Shown one piece after another: positions 20,408 to 30,055 of a stretch of DNA of 64,000 nt. Every line of letters starts with the position of its first letter. The first letter of the stretch is position 1. This DNA is from Burkholderia ubonensis (lineage in GTDB: Bacteria > Pseudomonadota > Gammaproteobacteria > Burkholderiales > Burkholderiaceae). The stretch lies in contig NZ_CP013420.1 of the NCBI RefSeq assembly GCF_001718695.1, positions 2,790,001-2,854,000 of the forward strand, read 5' to 3'. Made by a program: the position numbers and the translations under genes. The notes below the pieces were generated by a model. It did no database searches, was not told the origin of the DNA, and worked only from the letters and a program-made list of their open reading frames with translations.

Positions 20408-21160
20408 TCAGTGCCGCCCGCCGCACACCGGGCAGTCCGGCTGGCGCGCGATCTTCATCGTCGTCCATTCCATCCGCAGCGCATCGAGCATCATCAGCCG
20501 GCCGTTCAGCGTCGCGCCGATGCCGCCGATCACGCGCAGCGCCTCGGCGGCCTGCATCGCGCCGATGATGCCGACCGTCGGCGCGAACACGCCCATCGTC
20601 GCGCACGCGACTTCCTCGAACGGCTGGTCCTCCGGAAACACGCATGCGTAGCAGGGCGCGTCGGCGCGCCGGAAGTCGAACGTGCTGATCTGGCCGTCGA
20701 AGCGCAGCGCCGCGCCCGATACGAGCGGCACGCGGTGCGCGACGCACGCGCGGTTGATCGCATGGCGGGTCGCGAAATTGTCGGTGCAGTCGAGCACGAC
20801 GCTCGCCTGCGGCACATGCGCGTCGAGCCACGCGCCGTCGACGCGCTCGGCGACCGCGTGCACGGTCACGTCGGGGTTGAGCTGCGCGAGCGTGTCGCGC
20901 CCCGACTCCACCTTCCTGCGGCCGACCGATGCGGTCACGTGCAGGATCTGCCGCTGCAGGTTCGTGAGATCGACCGTGTCCGCGTCGACGAGCGTGATCG
21001 TGCCGACGCCGGACGCCGCGAGATACATCGCGGCGGGCGAGCCGAGCCCGCCCGCGCCGACGACGATCGCGTGCGCGTCGAGAAAGCGCTGCTGCGCTTC
21101 GATGCCGATTTCGTCGACGAGGATGTGGCGGGAGTAGCGGAGAAGTTGATCGTCGTTCAT
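20408..21160 (-). CDS. moeB: MoeB/ThiF/HesA family adenylyltransferase
   Basis: 250 residues from ATG 21160 (MNDDQLLRYSRHILVDEIG). ATP-binding VVGAGGLGSPAAMYLAASGVG, LVDADTVDLTNLQRQ, and DCTDNFATRHAIN are classic E1-like motifs; zinc ligands appear as CYAC and CPVCGG. The enzyme adenylates the C-terminal Gly-Gly of a small sulfur carrier (MoaD in molybdopterin synthesis or ThiS in thiamine synthesis). No MoaD-like gene is adjacent, so MoeB versus ThiF cannot be fully separated. It lies downstream of ctpA on the same strand and converges with ptsI. Confidence 0.85.
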   Translation of the reverse strand: MNDDQLLRYSRHILVDEIGIEAQQRFLDAHAIVVGAGGLGSPAAMYLAASGVGTITLVDADTVDLTNLQRQILHVTASVGRRKVESGRDTLAQLNPDVTVHAVAERVDGAWLDAHVPQASVVLDCTDNFATRHAINRACVAHRVPLVSGAALRFDGQISTFDFRRADAPCYACVFPEDQPFEEVACATMGVFAPTVGIIGAMQAAEALRVIGGIGATLNGRLMMLDALRMEWTTMKIARQPDCPVCGGRH

Positions 21161-21279
21161 GAGCGGAGGGCGGGCAGAAAGCGGGGCGGACCTGCTTATT
21201 CTAGGGCCTGCTGGCACGGGCGGCGGGCAGGCGAACGGGCTGTGCCGGCCTGGGCGGCATCGATCTGTGCGCGGCGGCG

Positions 21280-21323
21280 CGCCCAAACGAAACGGGCCAT
21301 CGCGGGGTTGCCGCGATGGCCCG
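21280..21323 (-). terminator. terminator hairpin after ctpA
   Basis: A 13-bp perfect stem (21293-21305 with 21311-21323) lies 19 bp past the ctpA stop and, on the minus strand, is followed by TTTCGTTT. It separates ctpA from moeB. Confidence 0.65.
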
Positions 21324-21341
21324 TCGGGTGCCGGCCGGCGC

Positions 21342-22889
21342 TTACTGCGGCGCCGACGCGGGCTTCGGCGCGGACGCCGGCTTGGCGGCGGACGCCTTCG
21401 GCGCCGGCTTCGCAGCCGACTTGCCGGCCGGGGCCTGCGTGCTCTCGGCGAGCAGCGACTTCGAGGCCTGCACCGGCTTGCCTTCGAGCTTCGCGAGCGC
21501 CTGCTGCATCATGAAGTCTTCCGTGCTGCCGAACTCGATCGGCTTGCGATCGCGGTCCTTCTGGCGCTGCTCCGGCGTCTTCTTGTCGTTCTGCTCCTCG
21601 AGAATGCGGAGCTGGTCCATCCGGCGCTGCTCGCGCTCTTCCTGCTCCTTCTTCTCGTTCGGGTCCTGCGTGTTCGCGAGGTGGTTCGTGTAGTCGACCT
21701 CGCGCGTCACGAGCGCGTCGTCCGGATCGCCGTCCGCGTACTGGTCGACCGGCACGTCCGGCGTGATGCCCTTGTTCTGGATCGAGCGGCCGCTCGGCGT
21801 GTAGTAGTAGGCGGTCGTCAGGCGCAGCGCGGTGTCGGCCGTCATCGGGCGGACCGTCTGCACCGAGCCCTTGCCGAACGTCGTCTTGCCCATGATGGTC
21901 GCGCGCTTCGAATCCTGCAGCGCGCCCGCGACGATTTCCGACGCGGAGGCCGAATACGCATTCGTCAGCACGACGATCGGCACGGTCTTGAAGACCGGCG
22001 GCAGGCTCTTCAGCGGATCGCCGTCGAACGACGGCAGGCGGTAATTGTCGTAGGTGTCGCGATAGACCTGCTTCGAATCCGGGATCTGGCCGTTGGTTGA
22101 CACGACGACGGAATCCGGCGGCAGGAACGCGCCCGCGACGCCGACCGCGCTCTGCAGCAGGCCGCCGCCGTTGTTGCGCAGATCGAGGATCAGGCCCTTG
22201 ACGTTCGGCTGCTGGCGCGCGATGTCCTGCAGCCTTGCCGCGAGGTCGGGCGTCGTGCGCTCCTGGAAGCTCGTGATGCGGATGTACGCGTAGCCCGGGT
22301 CGAGCATCTTCAGCTTCACGCTCTGCACGCGGATCACCGCACGCGTGACCGTGATCGGGAACGTGCGGTCATCGCTCTTGCGGAAGATCGTCAGCGTGAC
22401 CTTGGTGCCCGGCTCGCCGCGCATCTGCTTGACCGCCTTGTCGAGCGTCATGCCGCGCACCGGCTTGTCGTTGATGCGGGTGATCAGGTCGCCCGGACGG
22501 ATGCCGGCGCGAAACGCCGGGGTGTCCTCGATCGGGGAGATCACCTTGACGAGGCCGTCTTCCTGCGAGATCTCGATGCCGAGACCCGCGAAGCGGCCCT
22601 TCGTCTGCTCCTGCAGCTCCTCGTAGTCGGTCTTGTCGAGGAACGACGAGTGCGGGTCGAGGCTCGACACCATGCCCTTGATCGCCGCCGTCAGCAGCTT
22701 CTTGTCGTCGACCGGCTCGACGTACTCGCGCTTGATCTGGCCGAACACCTCGGCGAACAGGCGCAGCTGGTCGAGCGGAAGCGGCGCCGTGACGGTCTGC
22801 TCGGCCGACGCGGAGATTTGCAGCGTGGCGAACACGCCCGTGGCAAGGCCCGCGGCAATCAGGCCGATGTTCTTCAATTTCATACGCAT
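21342..22889 (-). CDS. ctpA: carboxyl-terminal processing protease (S41 family)
   Basis: 515 residues from ATG 22889 (MRMKLKNIGLIAAGL, signal/anchor). Parts in order: N-terminal helical region ending SSLDPHSSFLD; PDZ domain (GLGIEISQEDGLVKVISPIE to FRAGIRPGDLI); S41 catalytic domain with ILDLRNNGGG, the serine in TNAYSASASEIVAGAL and the general-base lysine in GKTTFGKGSVQ; then a charged tail and a low-complexity Ala/Lys/Pro end. It is a periplasmic Ser-Lys protease that trims protein C-termini and helps control peptidoglycan hydrolases. gpmA lies upstream on the same strand. Confidence 0.93.
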   Translation of the reverse strand: MRMKLKNIGLIAAGLATGVFATLQISASAEQTVTAPLPLDQLRLFAEVFGQIKREYVEPVDDKKLLTAAIKGMVSSLDPHSSFLDKTDYEELQEQTKGRFAGLGIEISQEDGLVKVISPIEDTPAFRAGIRPGDLITRINDKPVRGMTLDKAVKQMRGEPGTKVTLTIFRKSDDRTFPITVTRAVIRVQSVKLKMLDPGYAYIRITSFQERTTPDLAARLQDIARQQPNVKGLILDLRNNGGGLLQSAVGVAGAFLPPDSVVVSTNGQIPDSKQVYRDTYDNYRLPSFDGDPLKSLPPVFKTVPIVVLTNAYSASASEIVAGALQDSKRATIMGKTTFGKGSVQTVRPMTADTALRLTTAYYYTPSGRSIQNKGITPDVPVDQYADGDPDDALVTREVDYTNHLANTQDPNEKKEQEEREQRRMDQLRILEEQNDKKTPEQRQKDRDRKPIEFGSTEDFMMQQALAKLEGKPVQASKSLLAESTQAPAGKSAAKPAPKASAAKPASAPKPASAPQ

Positions 22890-23046
22890 AGAGATCTGGT
22901 GCGGTCGGGGAGCGCGTGGCGGTAGCGGAGATCGAGCGGACAAGTATAACTGTTCGTCCGGCGGGGCAGTGGAAAGGACCGAAACCGGTTCGACCGTGCC
23001 CGGGCGAAGAGGTTCGCGCAAGCGCTCGGGGTTGTTCGCGCGAGCG

Positions 23047-23080
23047 CCCGTCGCGCCGGCGCGGGGGCCGGCGCGACGGG
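23047..23080 (-). terminator. strong hairpin after gpmA without a U-tract
   Basis: A 14-bp perfect GC stem (23047-23060 with 23067-23080) lies 7 bp beyond the gpmA stop. No T-run follows on the minus strand, so it may stabilise mRNA or terminate weakly. Confidence 0.4.
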
Positions 23081-23086
23081 GCGGGA

Positions 23087-23833
23087 TCAGCCCGCCTTGC
23101 CCTGCTTCGCGACGGCGGCCTGCGCCTTCGCGATCGCGTCCTGGTCGCCGAGGTAGTAGCTCTTGAGCGGTTTCAGGTTTTCGTCGAGTTCATAGACGAG
23201 CGGCACGCCGTTCGGGATGTTCAGGCCGACGATGTCGCTGTCCGAGATGCCGTCGAGATACTTGATCAGCGCGCGCAGCGAGTTGCCGTGCGCGGCGATC
23301 AGCACCTGCTTGCCGCCCTTGATTGCCGGCGCGATCGATTCGTTCCACAGCGGCAGCACGCGCGCAACCGTGTCCTTCAGGCATTCGGTGAGCGGCAGCT
23401 GCTCGCGCGGCACGCGCGCGTAGCGCGGGTCCGCGTACGGCGCGCGCTCGTCGGTCGGCTCCAGCGCGGGCGGCGGCGTGTCGTAGCTGCGGCGCCAGAC
23501 CAGCACCTGCTCGTCGCCGAACTTCGCGGCCGTTTCCGCCTTGTTCAGGCCCGACAGCGCGCCGTAGTGGCGCTCGTTGAGGCGCCACGAGTGCACGACG
23601 GGCAGGTACATCAGGTCCATGCGGTCCTGCACGTGCCACAGCGTGCGGATCGCGCGCTTGAGCACGGACGTGTACGCGATGTCGAACGTGTAGCCGGCTT
23701 CCTTGAGCAGTTCGCCGGCCTGGTAGGCCTCGTTGCAGCCTTGCTCGGTCAGGTCGACGTCGACCCAGCCGGTGAAGCGGTTTTCCTTGTTCCACGTCGA
23801 TTCGCCGTGGCGGATGAGGACGAGCTTGTACAT
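23087..23833 (-). CDS. gpmA: 2,3-bisphosphoglycerate-dependent phosphoglycerate mutase
   Basis: 248 residues, the family length. [20 protein letters not shown] holds the RHG motif with catalytic His9; [15 protein letters not shown] and [16 protein letters not shown] (second histidine) are intact. It interconverts 3- and 2-phosphoglycerate in glycolysis and gluconeogenesis. It is divergent from the rhodanese-grxC-secB-gpsA group, an arrangement common in Burkholderia. Confidence 0.96.
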   Translation of the reverse strand: MYKLVLIRHGESTWNKENRFTGWVDVDLTEQGCNEAYQAGELLKEAGYTFDIAYTSVLKRAIRTLWHVQDRMDLMYLPVVHSWRLNERHYGALSGLNKAETAAKFGDEQVLVWRRSYDTPPPALEPTDERAPYADPRYARVPREQLPLTECLKDTVARVLPLWNESIAPAIKGGKQVLIAAHGNSLRALIKYLDGISDSDIVGLNIPNGVPLVYELDENLKPLKSYYLGDQDAIAKAQAAVAKQGKAG

Positions 23834-23968
23834 AGATGCTTGCGGTCGGTAGTGAAGGAAGCGGTGCGCGCCGCACGGCGCCCGGGACGGGCCCGCCATC
23901 GCGCAAGACGGTTATTTTATAATGGCGGGATTGTCCTTTTCCGATTTCTCTCTTTCCGGCGGAATTCC

Positions 23969-24391
23969 GTGAGTTTCTTTACCGATTACACGAACCTGGC
24001 CCTCGTCGCGATCCTGCTGGTGTCCGGCGGCCTGCTTGCGTATCCCGCGCTGCGCCGCGGCCGCGGCGGCCTGTCGGCCGCGGAGGCGACCCAGCTCATC
24101 AATCGCCGCAACGCGGTCGTGATCGACGTGCGTCCGGCGTCCGAGTTCGCCGCCGGCCACCTGCCGTCGGCGCGCCAGGTCGAAGCCGGCGAGATCGGCG
24201 CGAAGATCGCGCAGGTCGCGAAGAACAAGAGCACCCCGGTGCTGCTCGTGTGCCAGAACGGCCAGCAGTCGCAGAAGGCGGCGCGCGCGGTCGAGGCGGC
24301 GGGCTATGCCGAGGTGCACGTGCTCGAGGGCGGCGTCGCCGCGTGGCAGCAGGCCGGCATGCCGGTCGTCAAACAAGGAGTGGCGAAGTGA
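23969..24391 (+). CDS. membrane-anchored rhodanese-like protein
   Basis: 140 residues from GTG 23969 (MSFFTDYTNLALVAILLVSG), giving one N-terminal membrane helix, then a rhodanese domain: VVIDVRPASEFAAGHLPSAR and the active-site loop LLVCQNGQQSQKAA with a cysteine nucleophile. Such proteins carry persulfide sulfur. Its stop overlaps the GTG of grxC, so the two are probably translationally coupled. A TATAAT hexamer lies at 23918-23923 without a clear -35. Confidence 0.85.
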   Translation: MSFFTDYTNLALVAILLVSGGLLAYPALRRGRGGLSAAEATQLINRRNAVVIDVRPASEFAAGHLPSARQVEAGEIGAKIAQVAKNKSTPVLLVCQNGQQSQKAARAVEAAGYAEVHVLEGGVAAWQQAGMPVVKQGVAK

Positions 24392-24648
24392 ACAAAGTGG
24401 TCATGTACAGCACCCAGGTGTGCCCGTATTGCATCCAGGCCGAGCGGCTCCTGAAGCTGCGCGGCGTCGAGCAGATCGAGAAGGTGCTGATCGACAAGGA
24501 TCCGGCGCGCCGCGAGGAAATGATGTCGCGCACCGGCCGCCGCACGGTGCCGCAGATCTACATCGGCGACACGCACGTCGGCGGCTACGACGACCTGTCG
24601 ACGCTCGACCGCGCAGGCGGCCTCGTGCCGCTTCTGCAAGCCGCCTGA
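24388..24648 (+). CDS. grxC: glutaredoxin 3
   Basis: 86 residues from GTG 24388 (AAGGAG at 24375), overlapping the rhodanese stop by 4 bp. The redox pair is CPYC (Cys12, Cys15), followed by RRTVPQIYIGDTHVGGYDDL, which holds the TVP and GG glutathione-binding motifs. It reduces disulfides with glutathione made by the gshAB products elsewhere in this window. Confidence 0.95.
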   Translation: MNKVVMYSTQVCPYCIQAERLLKLRGVEQIEKVLIDKDPARREEMMSRTGRRTVPQIYIGDTHVGGYDDLSTLDRAGGLVPLLQAA

Positions 24649-24749
24649 TTAGGGCAGAATGGCCGCCGGTCGCGCGGCCACGCGCGCAGGATCAACCGGG
24701 GCGGCCGGCGCCAGGCCGGCCGCCTCGTCACCACATTTAGGGAAACACC

Positions 24750-25235
24750 ATGTCCGACGTCGAAAACCAACCGTTCTTCAACATCCAGCGCGTCTACCTG
24801 AAGGATATGTCGCTCGAGCAGCCGAATTCGCCGGCGATCTTCCTCGAGCAGGACATGCCGTCGGTTGAGGTCGAAGTCGACGTGAAGGCCGAGCGTCTCG
24901 CCGAAAGCGTGTTCGAAGTCGTCGTGTCGGGCACCGTGACCGCGAAGGTGAAGGACAAGGTCGCGTTCCTGATCGAGGCGAAGCAGGCCGGAATTTTTGA
25001 CATTCGCAACATTCCTGACGAACAGCTCGACCCGCTCGTCGGCATCGCCTGCCCGACGATCCTGTTCCCGTACCTGCGCTCGAACATCGCCGACGCGATC
25101 ACGCGCGCAGGCTTCCCGCCGATCCACCTCGCCGAGATCAACTTCCAGGCGCTGTACGAGCAGCGTCTCGCGCAGCTCCAGCAGCAACAACAGGCTGGCG
25201 CGGCCGGCGCGCCGAACGGCTCGGCGCTGAACTGA
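24750..25235 (+). CDS. secB: protein-export chaperone SecB
   Basis: 161 residues beginning [20 protein letters not shown]. Conserved [26 protein letters not shown] and [12 protein letters not shown] match SecB. The tetramer keeps preproteins unfolded and hands them to SecA. It lies between grxC and gpsA; the grxC-secB-gpsA order is shared with many proteobacteria. Confidence 0.96.
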   Translation: MSDVENQPFFNIQRVYLKDMSLEQPNSPAIFLEQDMPSVEVEVDVKAERLAESVFEVVVSGTVTAKVKDKVAFLIEAKQAGIFDIRNIPDEQLDPLVGIACPTILFPYLRSNIADAITRAGFPPIHLAEINFQALYEQRLAQLQQQQQAGAAGAPNGSALN

Positions 25236-25261
25236 GGGACGAACAAGGACCGGTGCTGGGT

Positions 25262-26260
25262 ATGAAAGTAGCCGTTCTCGGCGCCGGTGCCTGGGGCACC
25301 GCGCTCGCGGGCCATCTGGCCGCGCGGCACGACACGCTTCTGTGGGCGCGCGACGCCGCGCTCATCGCCGGGCTGCAGGCCCGGCACGAGAATTCCCGCT
25401 ATCTCGACGGCATCGCGCTGCCCGATGCGCTGCGCTACGACGCGAATTTCGCCGCGGCGCTCGCGCACGGCGCCGCGGACGACGCGCTGTGCGTGATCGG
25501 CGCGCCCGTCGCCGGCCTGCGCGCGCTGTGCCGCGCGATGCGCGACGCGGGCTGCGTGCCCGCGCACGTGATCTGGGTCTGCAAGGGCTTCGAGGCGGAC
25601 ACGCATCTGCTGCCGCATCAGGTGATCGCCGCCGAGCTGCCCGAGCAGCGCAGCAACGGCGTGCTGTCGGGCCCGAGCTTCGCGCGCGAGGTCGGCCAGG
25701 GGCTGCCGGTCGCGCTGACGATCGCGAGTGCGTCGGCCGCGTGCCGCGACCGCACGCTCGCGGCGTTCCATCACGGCGCGATGCGGATCTATACCGGCGA
25801 CGACGTGGTCGGCGTCGAGGTCGGCGGCGCGGTGAAGAACGTGCTGGCGATTGCGACCGGCATCGCCGACGGCCTCGGCCTCGGCCTGAACGCGCGCGCC
25901 GCGCTGATCACGCGCGGCCTCGCGGAAATGTCGCGGCTCGGCGTCGCGCTCGGCGGCCGCGCGGAAACCTTCACCGGCCTCACGGGCCTCGGCGACCTGA
26001 TCCTCACCGCGACGGGCGACCTGTCGCGCAACCGCACGGTCGGCCTGCAACTGGCCGCCGGCCGCTCGCTGAACGACATCCTCGCCGCGCTCGGCCACGT
26101 CGCCGAAGGCGTGCGCTGCGCGCAGGCGGTGCTCGCGATCGCGCGCGAGCAAGCGATCGAAATGCCGATCACCGAAGCCGTGTGCGGCGTGCTGTTCGAC
26201 GGCGTCGCGCCGCGCGACGCGGTCAGCGGCCTGTTGCGGCGGGACGCGCGCGCGGAGTAG
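25262..26260 (+). CDS. gpsA: glycerol-3-phosphate dehydrogenase [NAD(P)+]
   Basis: 332 residues from ATG 25262 ([20 protein letters not shown], with the GxGxxG nucleotide loop). A GTG at 25253 would add three residues but sits too close to its ribosome site. [34 protein letters not shown] (catalytic lysine) and [14 protein letters not shown] are typical. It makes sn-glycerol-3-phosphate from dihydroxyacetone phosphate for phospholipid synthesis. It lies 26 bp after secB. Confidence 0.95.
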   Translation: MKVAVLGAGAWGTALAGHLAARHDTLLWARDAALIAGLQARHENSRYLDGIALPDALRYDANFAAALAHGAADDALCVIGAPVAGLRALCRAMRDAGCVPAHVIWVCKGFEADTHLLPHQVIAAELPEQRSNGVLSGPSFAREVGQGLPVALTIASASAACRDRTLAAFHHGAMRIYTGDDVVGVEVGGAVKNVLAIATGIADGLGLGLNARAALITRGLAEMSRLGVALGGRAETFTGLTGLGDLILTATGDLSRNRTVGLQLAAGRSLNDILAALGHVAEGVRCAQAVLAIAREQAIEMPITEAVCGVLFDGVAPRDAVSGLLRRDARAE

Positions 26261-26338
26261 TGCGGAGTAGTGCGGCGGTCGCATCGCCGCGCAAAGCGGA
26301 TTACGCTTGAACCATCTCCGGCATTCGAGGAGGCCGTC

Positions 26339-26863
26339 ATGCTGCAGATCGGTTCCACCACGCTCGACGCGCAGGTCGTCGACATCACGACGCTCGCGGT
26401 CGACGCGATCGTCAACGCGGCGAACAGCTCGCTGCTCGGCGGGGGCGGCGTCGACGGCGCGATCCATCGCGCGGCCGGCCCGGGCCTGCTCGCCGAATGC
26501 CGCACGCTCGGCGGCTGCCAGACCGGCGACGCGAAACTCACGCGCGGCCACGGGCTGCCGGCCCGATACGTGATTCATGCGGTCGGCCCGGTGTGGCACG
26601 GCGGCACGCAGAACGAGGCCGAGATGCTCGCGTCGTGCTACCGCCGCGCGATCGAGCTGGCCGAAGAAGTCGCGTGCACGTCGATCGCGTTTCCGGCGAT
26701 CAGCTGCGGGGTCTACCGTTATCCGGCCGCGCAGGCGGTCGACATCGCCGTCGATACGGTCGTCGACATGCTGCCGCAGGCGCCGAACCTCGCACGCGTG
26801 GTGTTCGCGTGCTTTTCTCCCGACATATACGAGCTGTATCGCGCGCGGCTCGCACGTCGCTGA
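26339..26863 (+). CDS. macro-domain protein, O-acetyl-ADP-ribose deacetylase type
   Basis: 174 residues from ATG 26339 with GAGGAGG just upstream; it is a single macro domain. [27 protein letters not shown] carries the conserved NAAN and [10 protein letters not shown] motifs, and [10 protein letters not shown] the second loop of YmdB-like enzymes. Members hydrolyse O-acetyl-ADP-ribose or remove ADP-ribose from proteins. It follows gpsA on the same strand with a 78-bp gap. Confidence 0.9.
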   Translation: MLQIGSTTLDAQVVDITTLAVDAIVNAANSSLLGGGGVDGAIHRAAGPGLLAECRTLGGCQTGDAKLTRGHGLPARYVIHAVGPVWHGGTQNEAEMLASCYRRAIELAEEVACTSIAFPAISCGVYRYPAAQAVDIAVDTVVDMLPQAPNLARVVFACFSPDIYELYRARLARR

Positions 26864-26899
26864 CACGCGTTCGCGCGAACGACGGTCGATGGTCGACGC

Positions 26900-27370
26900 T
26901 CAGTCGCCGCCTTCGAAGCCGGCCTGGCGCCACGCCTCGAACACGACCACCGCGACCGTGTTCGACAGGTTCAGGCTGCGGTTGCCCGGCCGCATCGGCA
27001 GGCGCACGCGCTGCGCGTTCGCGAACTGCTCGAGCAGCGGGGCGGGCAGGCCGCGCGTTTCCGAGCCGAACACGAACCAGTCGCCCGGCTGGAACGCATG
27101 GTCGTGGAAGCGGCCGGAGCCGCGTGTCGTGAACGCGAACATCCGCGCGGGATCGGGCGTCTCGGCCGCGACGAACGCATCCCAGTCCGGATGCACGCGC
27201 ATTTCCGCGTATTCGTGATAGTCGAGGCCCGCGCGGCGCATCTTCGCGTCGTCGAGCGGAAAGCCGAGCGGCTCGATCAGGTGCAGCCGCGCGCCGGTAT
27301 TCGCGCACAGGCGGATCACGTTGCCGGTGTTCGGCGGAATTTCGGGGGCGACGAGGACGACGTTGAACAT
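26900..27370 (-). CDS. trmL: tRNA (cytidine(34)-2'-O)-methyltransferase
   Basis: 156 residues. A compact SPOUT protein: MFNVVLVAPEIPPNTGNVIR, then FVFGSETRGLPAPLLEQF and RLPMRPGNRSLNLSNTVAVV, the three SPOUT motifs forming the knotted SAM site. TrmL methylates the wobble base of leucine tRNAs. It lies downstream of comF on the same strand and converges with the macro-domain gene. Confidence 0.92.
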   Translation of the reverse strand: MFNVVLVAPEIPPNTGNVIRLCANTGARLHLIEPLGFPLDDAKMRRAGLDYHEYAEMRVHPDWDAFVAAETPDPARMFAFTTRGSGRFHDHAFQPGDWFVFGSETRGLPAPLLEQFANAQRVRLPMRPGNRSLNLSNTVAVVVFEAWRQAGFEGGD

Positions 27371-27475
27371 GTTTCGGTTTCGGATGGCGGTTTCCGGCGC
27401 GCCCCTGCTGCGGGGCGGCGGCCGGACCGGCCGGTTTGTCACGATCGCGGCCGCGGGCGGCCGGCTTCTCACTAA

Positions 27476-28237
27476 TTAATCCCTGGCGGTGCGCAGCGCA
27501 ACCAGATTCGTCACGCGTGCGGCGCCCGCCGCTTTCAGCGCGTGCGCTGCGGCGGCCAGCGTCGCGCCCGACGTCATCACGTCGTCGACGAGCGCGACAT
27601 GGCGACCCGCGACGTCGCACGCGACCGCGAAGGCCGATGCGACGTTGTCGCGCCGCGCGCGCCGGTCGAGCCGCGACTGCGGCGCCGTTTCCACCACGCG
27701 CGCGAGCAGCGTCGCGTCGGCCGGCACGCCGAGCCGGCGCGCGAGCGGCCGCGCAATCGCCCACGCCTGGTTGTAGCCGCGCGCGGCGAGCCGAGCATGG
27801 GCAAGCGGCACCGGCGCGATTACGTCGAAGCCGCCGTCCGCGCCGCGCGTGTCGGCGAGCAGCCGGGCGAGCCGGCCGGCGAATTCCGCGCCGAGCGCGA
27901 GCCGCGCGTGGAATTTCAGTCCGCGCGCGAGGCCGTCGAGCGGCGCCCGGTAATCGGCGAGCGCGAGTGTCGCATCGAACGGCGGCGGCGTGGCGCGGCA
28001 TGCGTCGCACCGGTAGCCGGCCGCGCGCCGCGCGTGCCCCGGGGCGAGCGGCACCGCGCAGACGGCGCAGCGCAGGCGCGCTTCGTTCCAGTACGCGGCA
28101 TCGCATCCGGCGCAGATCACCGTATGTGACATATTGCCGCACAGTGCGCAGCGGTTCGGCAGCGCGATTGCCGCGATCTGCGCGAAAGCCTGCGACATAA
28201 CGACGCGGATCGACTCCGGAAATGGACGGCGAATCAT
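27476..28237 (-). CDS. comF: ComF family phosphoribosyltransferase-like protein
   Basis: 253 residues from ATG 28237 (GAGGAG upstream); a start at MSQAFAQ is also possible. The N-terminal zinc-finger-like region has paired cysteines (CALCGN, ICAGC, CAVC, CDACR); the C-terminal phosphoribosyltransferase fold shows RGYNQAWAIARPLA and the PRPP loop VALVDDVMTSGATLAA. ComF homologues take part in DNA uptake in competent bacteria; with comM this is the second transformation-related gene in the window. It diverges from a methyltransferase gene across 80 bp. Confidence 0.9.
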   Translation of the reverse strand: MIRRPFPESIRVVMSQAFAQIAAIALPNRCALCGNMSHTVICAGCDAAYWNEARLRCAVCAVPLAPGHARRAAGYRCDACRATPPPFDATLALADYRAPLDGLARGLKFHARLALGAEFAGRLARLLADTRGADGGFDVIAPVPLAHARLAARGYNQAWAIARPLARRLGVPADATLLARVVETAPQSRLDRRARRDNVASAFAVACDVAGRHVALVDDVMTSGATLAAAAHALKAAGAARVTNLVALRTARD

Positions 28238-28317
28238 CGGCAGGCTCCTCAATATGGCCTCAATGAAGCTTCCGGGGCGAGCGAGTATACTTCGGGCTCT
28301 TCGCCAGTTTGCCCGAC

Positions 28318-29286
28318 ATGTCCCCACCTTCGACCCTCTCCGGCCGTCCGGCCTATGACGCGAGGCGCCTGCGTCGGATCTTCGACCGCCGCGCGGCCAC
28401 GTTCGACGCGGTTGCGTTCCTGCCGCGCGAGATTGCGCACCGGATGTGCGAGCGTCTCGAATACATCAAGGTGAGCCCCGCGGCCGTGCTGGACGCGGGC
28501 TGCGGCGCGGGCGACGACCTGCCGGCGCTGCGCGCGCGCTTTCCCGAGGCGCCGGTGTTCGGCGTCGACCTGTCCGGCGCGATGCTCGCGCGGGCGGGGC
28601 AGCGCGAGGTCGAGCAGACGAGCTGGCGCCGCTGGCTGCCTGCGTCGCTCGGCAAGGCGCTCGGCCAGCGCGGCCCGCGCGTCGCGCAGGCGGACTTCTC
28701 GGCGCTGCCGTTCGCGGCCGGCGCGTTCGACCTGATCTGGTCGAATCTCGCGCTGCACTGGCATTCGCGCCCCGACACGGTGCTGCCCGAGTGGCAGCGC
28801 GTGCTGCGCGTCAACGGCCTGCTGATGTTCAGCACGCTCGGCCCCGACACGCTGCGCGAGCTGCGCGCGGCCTGCGGCGAGGCCGAGGCCGCGCTCGGCA
28901 TGGCGAGCGCCGCGCCCCCCCGCGTCATCGATTTCGTCGACATGCACGACCTCGGCGACATGCTCGTCGAGAGCGGCTTCGAGATTCCCGTGATGGACCA
29001 GGAAGTGCTGACCGTCACCTACAAGTCCCCCGATTCGCTGCTGGCCGACGTGCGCCGCTGGGGCGCCTATCCGTTCGAGCGCGCGGCGCCGCAGCGCGCG
29101 ACGCGGCGCTTCCGGCAGGCGCTCGGCGATGCGCTCGACGCGCGCCGGCGCGCGGACGGCACGATCCCGCTGACCTTCGAGGTGATCTACGGCCACGCGT
29201 GGAAGGCCGTGCCGCGCACGACCGCGGAAGGGCACGGCATCGTCCGCATCGAGGACATCGGAAAGGGGCGTCCGAAGAATCGGTAA
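28318..29286 (+). CDS. SAM-dependent methyltransferase, BioC-like
   Basis: 322 residues from ATG 28318 (a TTG at 28309 is an alternative). The class I methyltransferase motif I reads AVLDAGCGAGDDLPAL; motif II region VFGVDLSGAMLARA; FDLIWSNLALHW is characteristic of the BioC branch (malonyl-ACP O-methyltransferase of biotin synthesis). No other biotin gene is nearby, so BioC function is likely but not assured. Confidence 0.75.
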   Translation: MSPPSTLSGRPAYDARRLRRIFDRRAATFDAVAFLPREIAHRMCERLEYIKVSPAAVLDAGCGAGDDLPALRARFPEAPVFGVDLSGAMLARAGQREVEQTSWRRWLPASLGKALGQRGPRVAQADFSALPFAAGAFDLIWSNLALHWHSRPDTVLPEWQRVLRVNGLLMFSTLGPDTLRELRAACGEAEAALGMASAAPPRVIDFVDMHDLGDMLVESGFEIPVMDQEVLTVTYKSPDSLLADVRRWGAYPFERAAPQRATRRFRQALGDALDARRRADGTIPLTFEVIYGHAWKAVPRTTAEGHGIVRIEDIGKGRPKNR

Positions 29287-29403
29287 AGCGGTAAAGAGGG
29301 GTTTTGTTATGTCTGAAATTAGCAGCGCAAGGCGGGGTCAAAATTGCCCCGAAAACGGCCGGAAAGCTTGTCGCGCTTGGCTCGCGGGGCGATAGGCGTT
29401 TGC

Positions 29404-29432
29404 TTGTGGATGCCATTGAACCCGCCTATAAT
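29404..29432 (+). promoter_or_regulatory. sigma-70-type promoter before the cytochrome oxidase locus
   Basis: TTGTGG (29404-29409), a 17-bp spacer and TATAAT (29427-29432). It points toward the DUF2244 gene and ctaC. The 234-bp gap before the DUF2244 gene otherwise shows no gene. Confidence 0.6.
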
Positions 29433-29520
29433 GCGTCAGCTTGTCGCCCCGGGGTCCCCGCAATACGGGGCGGCGAGCCCGATGCAGGCATGCATCGCAT
29501 GCCATTCGCGTGAGGCGGCG

Positions 29521-30006
29521 ATGGAAGCAGCGAGTGTTTCGACTGATTCGGCGGATGCGGAGCCTGTCCTCGAGGACTGGCTCATGAAGCGCAACTGTTC
29601 GATGTCGCCGCGCCAGTTCGTGCTGTTTTACGCGTCGCTCGCAGGCTTTTCGCTGGCGATCGCGGCAATGCTGATGTGGCAGGGGGCGTGGCTCGTCATG
29701 CCTTTCACCGGAGTCGAGCTGCTGGCGGTAGGCGTCGCGTTTGCGGTCTACGCGCGGCATGCGGTCGATTACGAGCGCATCAGGCTGTTTCCGCACCGGC
29801 TCGTGATCGAACGGATGAATGCGGAGCAGCTCACGCAGATCGAATTCAACCCGCGCTGGGTGCGGGTCGAGCCGGGCGCGACGCCACGCGATCCGATTCG
29901 GCTGGTATCGCGCGGGCAGACCGTCGTGATCGGGCAGCATCTCGCGCAGTACAGGCGCGCGCAGTTCGCCGACGAGCTGCGCGCGGCGCTCCGGCGCTGC
30001 GGCTGA
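29521..30006 (+). CDS. DUF2244 family inner-membrane protein
   Basis: 161 residues from ATG 29521. A short N-terminal region (NCSMSPRQFVLFYASLAGFS) leads into two adjacent membrane helices (about residues 36-55 and 59-78) and a C-terminal cytoplasmic-looking domain with FNPRWVRVEP and HLAQYRRAQFADELRAAL. These features match the DUF2244 family, which is often encoded immediately before cytochrome oxidase subunit genes. Its molecular role is unknown. It lies 49 bp upstream of ctaC. Confidence 0.82.
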   Translation: MEAASVSTDSADAEPVLEDWLMKRNCSMSPRQFVLFYASLAGFSLAIAAMLMWQGAWLVMPFTGVELLAVGVAFAVYARHAVDYERIRLFPHRLVIERMNAEQLTQIEFNPRWVRVEPGATPRDPIRLVSRGQTVVIGQHLAQYRRAQFADELRAALRRCG

Positions 30007-30055
30007 GCAGGTTGGCCGGCGCGGCGCAGGCGGCTGGCGACGGGGGAGGGTTTGA